From Desulfosporosinus cupriresistens (lineage in GTDB: Bacteria; Bacillota; Desulfitobacteriia; Desulfitobacteriales; Desulfitobacteriaceae): DNA of 64,000 nucleotides. Location of the stretch: positions 1-64,000 of the forward strand of contig NZ_MASS01000018.1 in assembly GCF_001707885.1 (NCBI RefSeq). The letters run 5' to 3'. Numbering within the stretch: the first letter of the stretch is position 1; each line of letters starts with the position of its first letter. A program made the position numbers and the translations under genes. The notes under the pieces are model-generated. The model saw only the letters and a program-made list of their open reading frames with translations, had not been told where the DNA came from and searched no databases. Positions 62,310 through 64,000 of this stretch are shown piece after piece.

Positions 62310-63095
62310 ATGTATACCAAAAAGAAAGCAAGGGAAGCGGAACCCGGTATTGACGAAGCGGTCGTTGACCCAAACGAAGAAGAATTCGACGACGGCGATA
62401 CAATTAATGAAGGTAAAGTCGAAGACTTCACGACCTTCGAATCTATGGAATTCATTAAGTTCAGCGTTCCAATATTTCAAAAGGATAATTTCGGCGGGTT
62501 GTCGTCAGGGGCGTTAAAATTGTGGCTAATATTGTCAACTAGATTAAGACCCGACGGTCGCGTCGCAATTGAAATTAAAGACGTTCCAAAGTACGCAAGG
62601 AAATTTAAACAAGACCCAAAGACAACGAAGAAGGCGTTTGAAGAATTGTTGAAGTACACGTTCACCGTTGGCAAAGGTAAGAACACCCGGACGAACTGCG
62701 TGTTAAAAATTGAACATATTGACAACGAAGTCGAGTATCTTAAAATTCCATACGGTTCGGGAATCGGTACATTCGACGGAACCGGGAAAGAATACGCTTA
62801 TCCACAGTTTATCAAATGGCAACGAGAACGATTAGAAGCGTTGCTAATGACGTCAGGGGGCAGTATGTTAGCTACATTACTTGCCATTGGAATACACGTT
62901 AATAGCATGGGCATTGCGTTTCCTGCATGGAAAACGATTGCCAAAATTCAAGGCGTATCAGTTAGTGTAATTGGGGACAACTTGAAAATGTTGGAAGACG
63001 CAGACTTGATTAAGAGAAAACTCGTTCCGGGGAAGACGCAATTCGATCACAACGAATATCATCTTGACGCAAAGACAGGAATAACCTTTTGTTAG
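62310..63095 (+). CDS. Replication initiator-like protein (winged helix)
   Basis: A 261-residue protein. After an acidic N-terminus (EEEFDDGDTINEGKVEDF) comes a domain FIKFSVPIFQKDNFGGLSSG then ALKLWLILSTRL, resembling the N-terminal winged helix of Firmicute RepA-type initiators. A second helix-turn-helix lies at about 205-255 (FPAWKTIAKIQGVSVSVIGD then LKMLEDADLIKRKL). Two winged helices downstream of iterons support a role in binding the 62042 repeats. ATG 62310 after GGAAGGTGAG; ATG 62305 opens another frame and is not favoured. It could instead be a DnaD-like primosome protein. No Walker motif. Confidence 0.65.
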   Translation: MYTKKKAREAEPGIDEAVVDPNEEEFDDGDTINEGKVEDFTTFESMEFIKFSVPIFQKDNFGGLSSGALKLWLILSTRLRPDGRVAIEIKDVPKYARKFKQDPKTTKKAFEELLKYTFTVGKGKNTRTNCVLKIEHIDNEVEYLKIPYGSGIGTFDGTGKEYAYPQFIKWQRERLEALLMTSGGSMLATLLAIGIHVNSMGIAFPAWKTIAKIQGVSVSVIGDNLKMLEDADLIKRKLVPGKTQFDHNEYHLDAKTGITFC

Positions 63096-63250
63096 GCGGC
63101 GTGAACTTGTGAAAGGCGGCGGTGGCGTATTATACAATGTAAACGCGAATGGAACTTGGTTGCAATGGTTCCAAGCGCGAACGGCGTGGGTTATTCCCCC
63201 GGCGCCGAATACGAAGGAAGGAAGCGTTGTTTTGTGGATGCGCACCCCAC
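63096..63250. other. Gap after the initiator-like gene
   Basis: A GTG frame from 63109 is open but reads straight through the following terminator, so I do not call a gene. Confidence 0.4.
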
Positions 63251-63272
63251 GAAGCGGCGCTTCTTTTTTTTT
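63251..63272 (+). terminator. Terminator of the initiator-like gene
   Basis: GAAGC/GCTTC (63251-63255, 63259-63263) followed by eight T. Confidence 0.6.
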
Positions 63273-63353
63273 ATGCCTACAAAGGGATTGACGAAAATCA
63301 CCGTCCGGCGCGAAGGCGGCGCGGCGTGAATACATATCTCTTTATTTTTATTT

Positions 63354-63488
63354 TAAAATTAGCGAGAATTCGCTTGTTTTAGCGGTCAGTAGTCTTGTTT
63401 AACAATAGAACGGGGTTCGCGCCTTCGTTCGAAAGACCTTCGCGAAGACCGTTCCTTTTATTTAGCCTAAAATCAGCGAATCCTCGCT
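63354..63488. repeat. Pair of operator-like palindromes before the Cro-like gene
   Basis: TAAAATT-AGCGA-N4-TCGCT (63354-63374) and TAAAATC-AGCGA-N4-TCGCT (63468-63488) share the whole flanking word and the palindrome. They are 114 bp apart, and the second ends 33 bases before the regulator start. Confidence 0.6.
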
Positions 63489-63521
63489 AATCGCAACAAG
63501 CCACAAAGGGGGTTAAAACTT

Positions 63522-63803
63522 ATGGGACGATACGAACCGATCAAACTTGAATTATCCCCACAAGAAATTTCCGTAGTTGAATTTATCAATTTGACATTGA
63601 CAGTACGCGGCATGACGAAAGTTCAACTTGCGACCGAATTACAAGTCAACGTTCACGCGATTTACAATCCACTACTAAAACGACAAAGGTTATCGGAAGA
63701 AATGCGTATCAGAATTTTTAAGGCACTTAAAATCACGAACACCGACATTATCATGATGTTAGAACACATGGCGAAAATGACGCCACAAAAAAGGGGGAAT
63801 TAA
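63522..63803 (+). CDS. Cro/CI-type helix-turn-helix protein
   Basis: A 93-residue protein with a helix-turn-helix at about 33-70 (MTKVQLATELQVNVHAIYNP then LLKRQRLSEEMRIRIFKAL). Start ATG after AAAGGGGGTTAAAACTT. Two matching palindromes upstream suggest autoregulation. Followed by another gene after one base and a fresh ribosome site, so both are co-transcribed. Confidence 0.75.
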   Translation: MGRYEPIKLELSPQEISVVEFINLTLTVRGMTKVQLATELQVNVHAIYNPLLKRQRLSEEMRIRIFKALKITNTDIIMMLEHMAKMTPQKRGN

Positions 63804-63804
63804 A

Positions 63805-64000
63805 ATGTTAAAAACTTATGAAAAATTCACAGCCACCGTGGAGAACTTCGAACAAATGATTAATGACTTACTCACAAGCGCAGACGCCGCAGAAATCACG
63901 GTAAAGGAATTGCAAGGTCAAAAGGTAAGCGCGCTTATGGTTGGCGATGTCGCAGGTGCGGTCTTATTGTCAAAACAAATTAGTGACGAACAAGAAACAA
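63805..64000 (+). CDS. Hypothetical protein, runs off the window
   Basis: ATG 63805 after AAGGGGG opens a frame (MLKTYEKFTATVENFEQMIN onward) that is still open at the window edge, 65 residues so far. The first helix is amphipathic. Not recognised. In an operon with the Cro-like gene. Confidence 0.6.
   Translation, partial: MLKTYEKFTATVENFEQMINDLLTSADAAEITVKELQGQKVSALMVGDVAGAVLLSKQISDEQET

Noticed and set aside
63109-63291. 60-codon frame after the initiator-like gene
   Set aside because: Its last third is the terminator hairpin and T-run itself; composition is not protein-like.

Overview
The window looks like chromosome of an anaerobic, low-to-mid GC Firmicute. Strong GGAGG-type ribosome binding sites, many TTG/GTG starts, sigma-54 control and molybdenum/selenium enzymology all fit the Desulfosporosinus/Desulfitobacterium group of Clostridia. 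That placement is inference; no rRNA or marker gene is present.

Layout. 1-1.7 kb: a di-haem cytochrome c peroxidase behind a structured leader. 1.8-12.8 kb: a mobile-DNA dump. It holds a decayed IS1634-type transposase, then an IS21-like element (3420-9694) whose istA is split by a second element carrying three tyrosine recombinase genes (a recombinase-in-trio or RIT element, 4225-7676). Beyond these lie an unknown membrane protein, a SLATT-like fragment behind an inverted-repeat-bounded segment, integrase scraps and a tRNA-Leu. 13.2-15.2 kb: housekeeping-type genes (EamA transporter, UbiX, DUF1294).

15.4-51.1 kb: a very large purine/urate catabolism cluster. It contains a three-subunit xanthine dehydrogenase, YgfK, a xanthine/uracil-type permease, a PreA-like dehydrogenase, SsnA, two unassigned PLP enzymes, DpaL (YgeX), YgeY, YgeW, carbamate kinase and hydantoinase. 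A fused selenium-dependent-type xanthine dehydrogenase follows with its YqeC/MocA/YqeB maturation set, then a second amidohydrolase. Known homologues open the purine ring and finish as diaminopropionate (to pyruvate and ammonia) and carbamoyl phosphate (to ATP through carbamate kinase). Two sigma-54 activators of the same unusual design sit in the cluster. Four -24/-12 promoters and two different families of palindromic activator sites can be read directly. c-di-GMP proteins (GGDEF/HD-GYP at 32.2 kb, HD-GYP at 52.7 kb) and an NSS transporter are interspersed.

53.8-64 kb: yyaL (DUF255), broken exactly at its CxxC motif, marks what looks like the left edge of a second mobile element with different codon use. 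That element carries a ribbon-helix-helix protein, a secreted Thr/Pro-rich protein, and a minus-strand cargo group (zinc ribbon, HTH-membrane protein, C39-like protein). Five perfect-length 14-bp iterons precede a replication-initiator-like gene, followed by a Cro-like regulator with paired operator-like palindromes. The element runs off the right edge.

Several genes carry frameshifts (ritA, istB, mocA, the HTH-membrane gene). Some are in homopolymers and could be sequencing errors.
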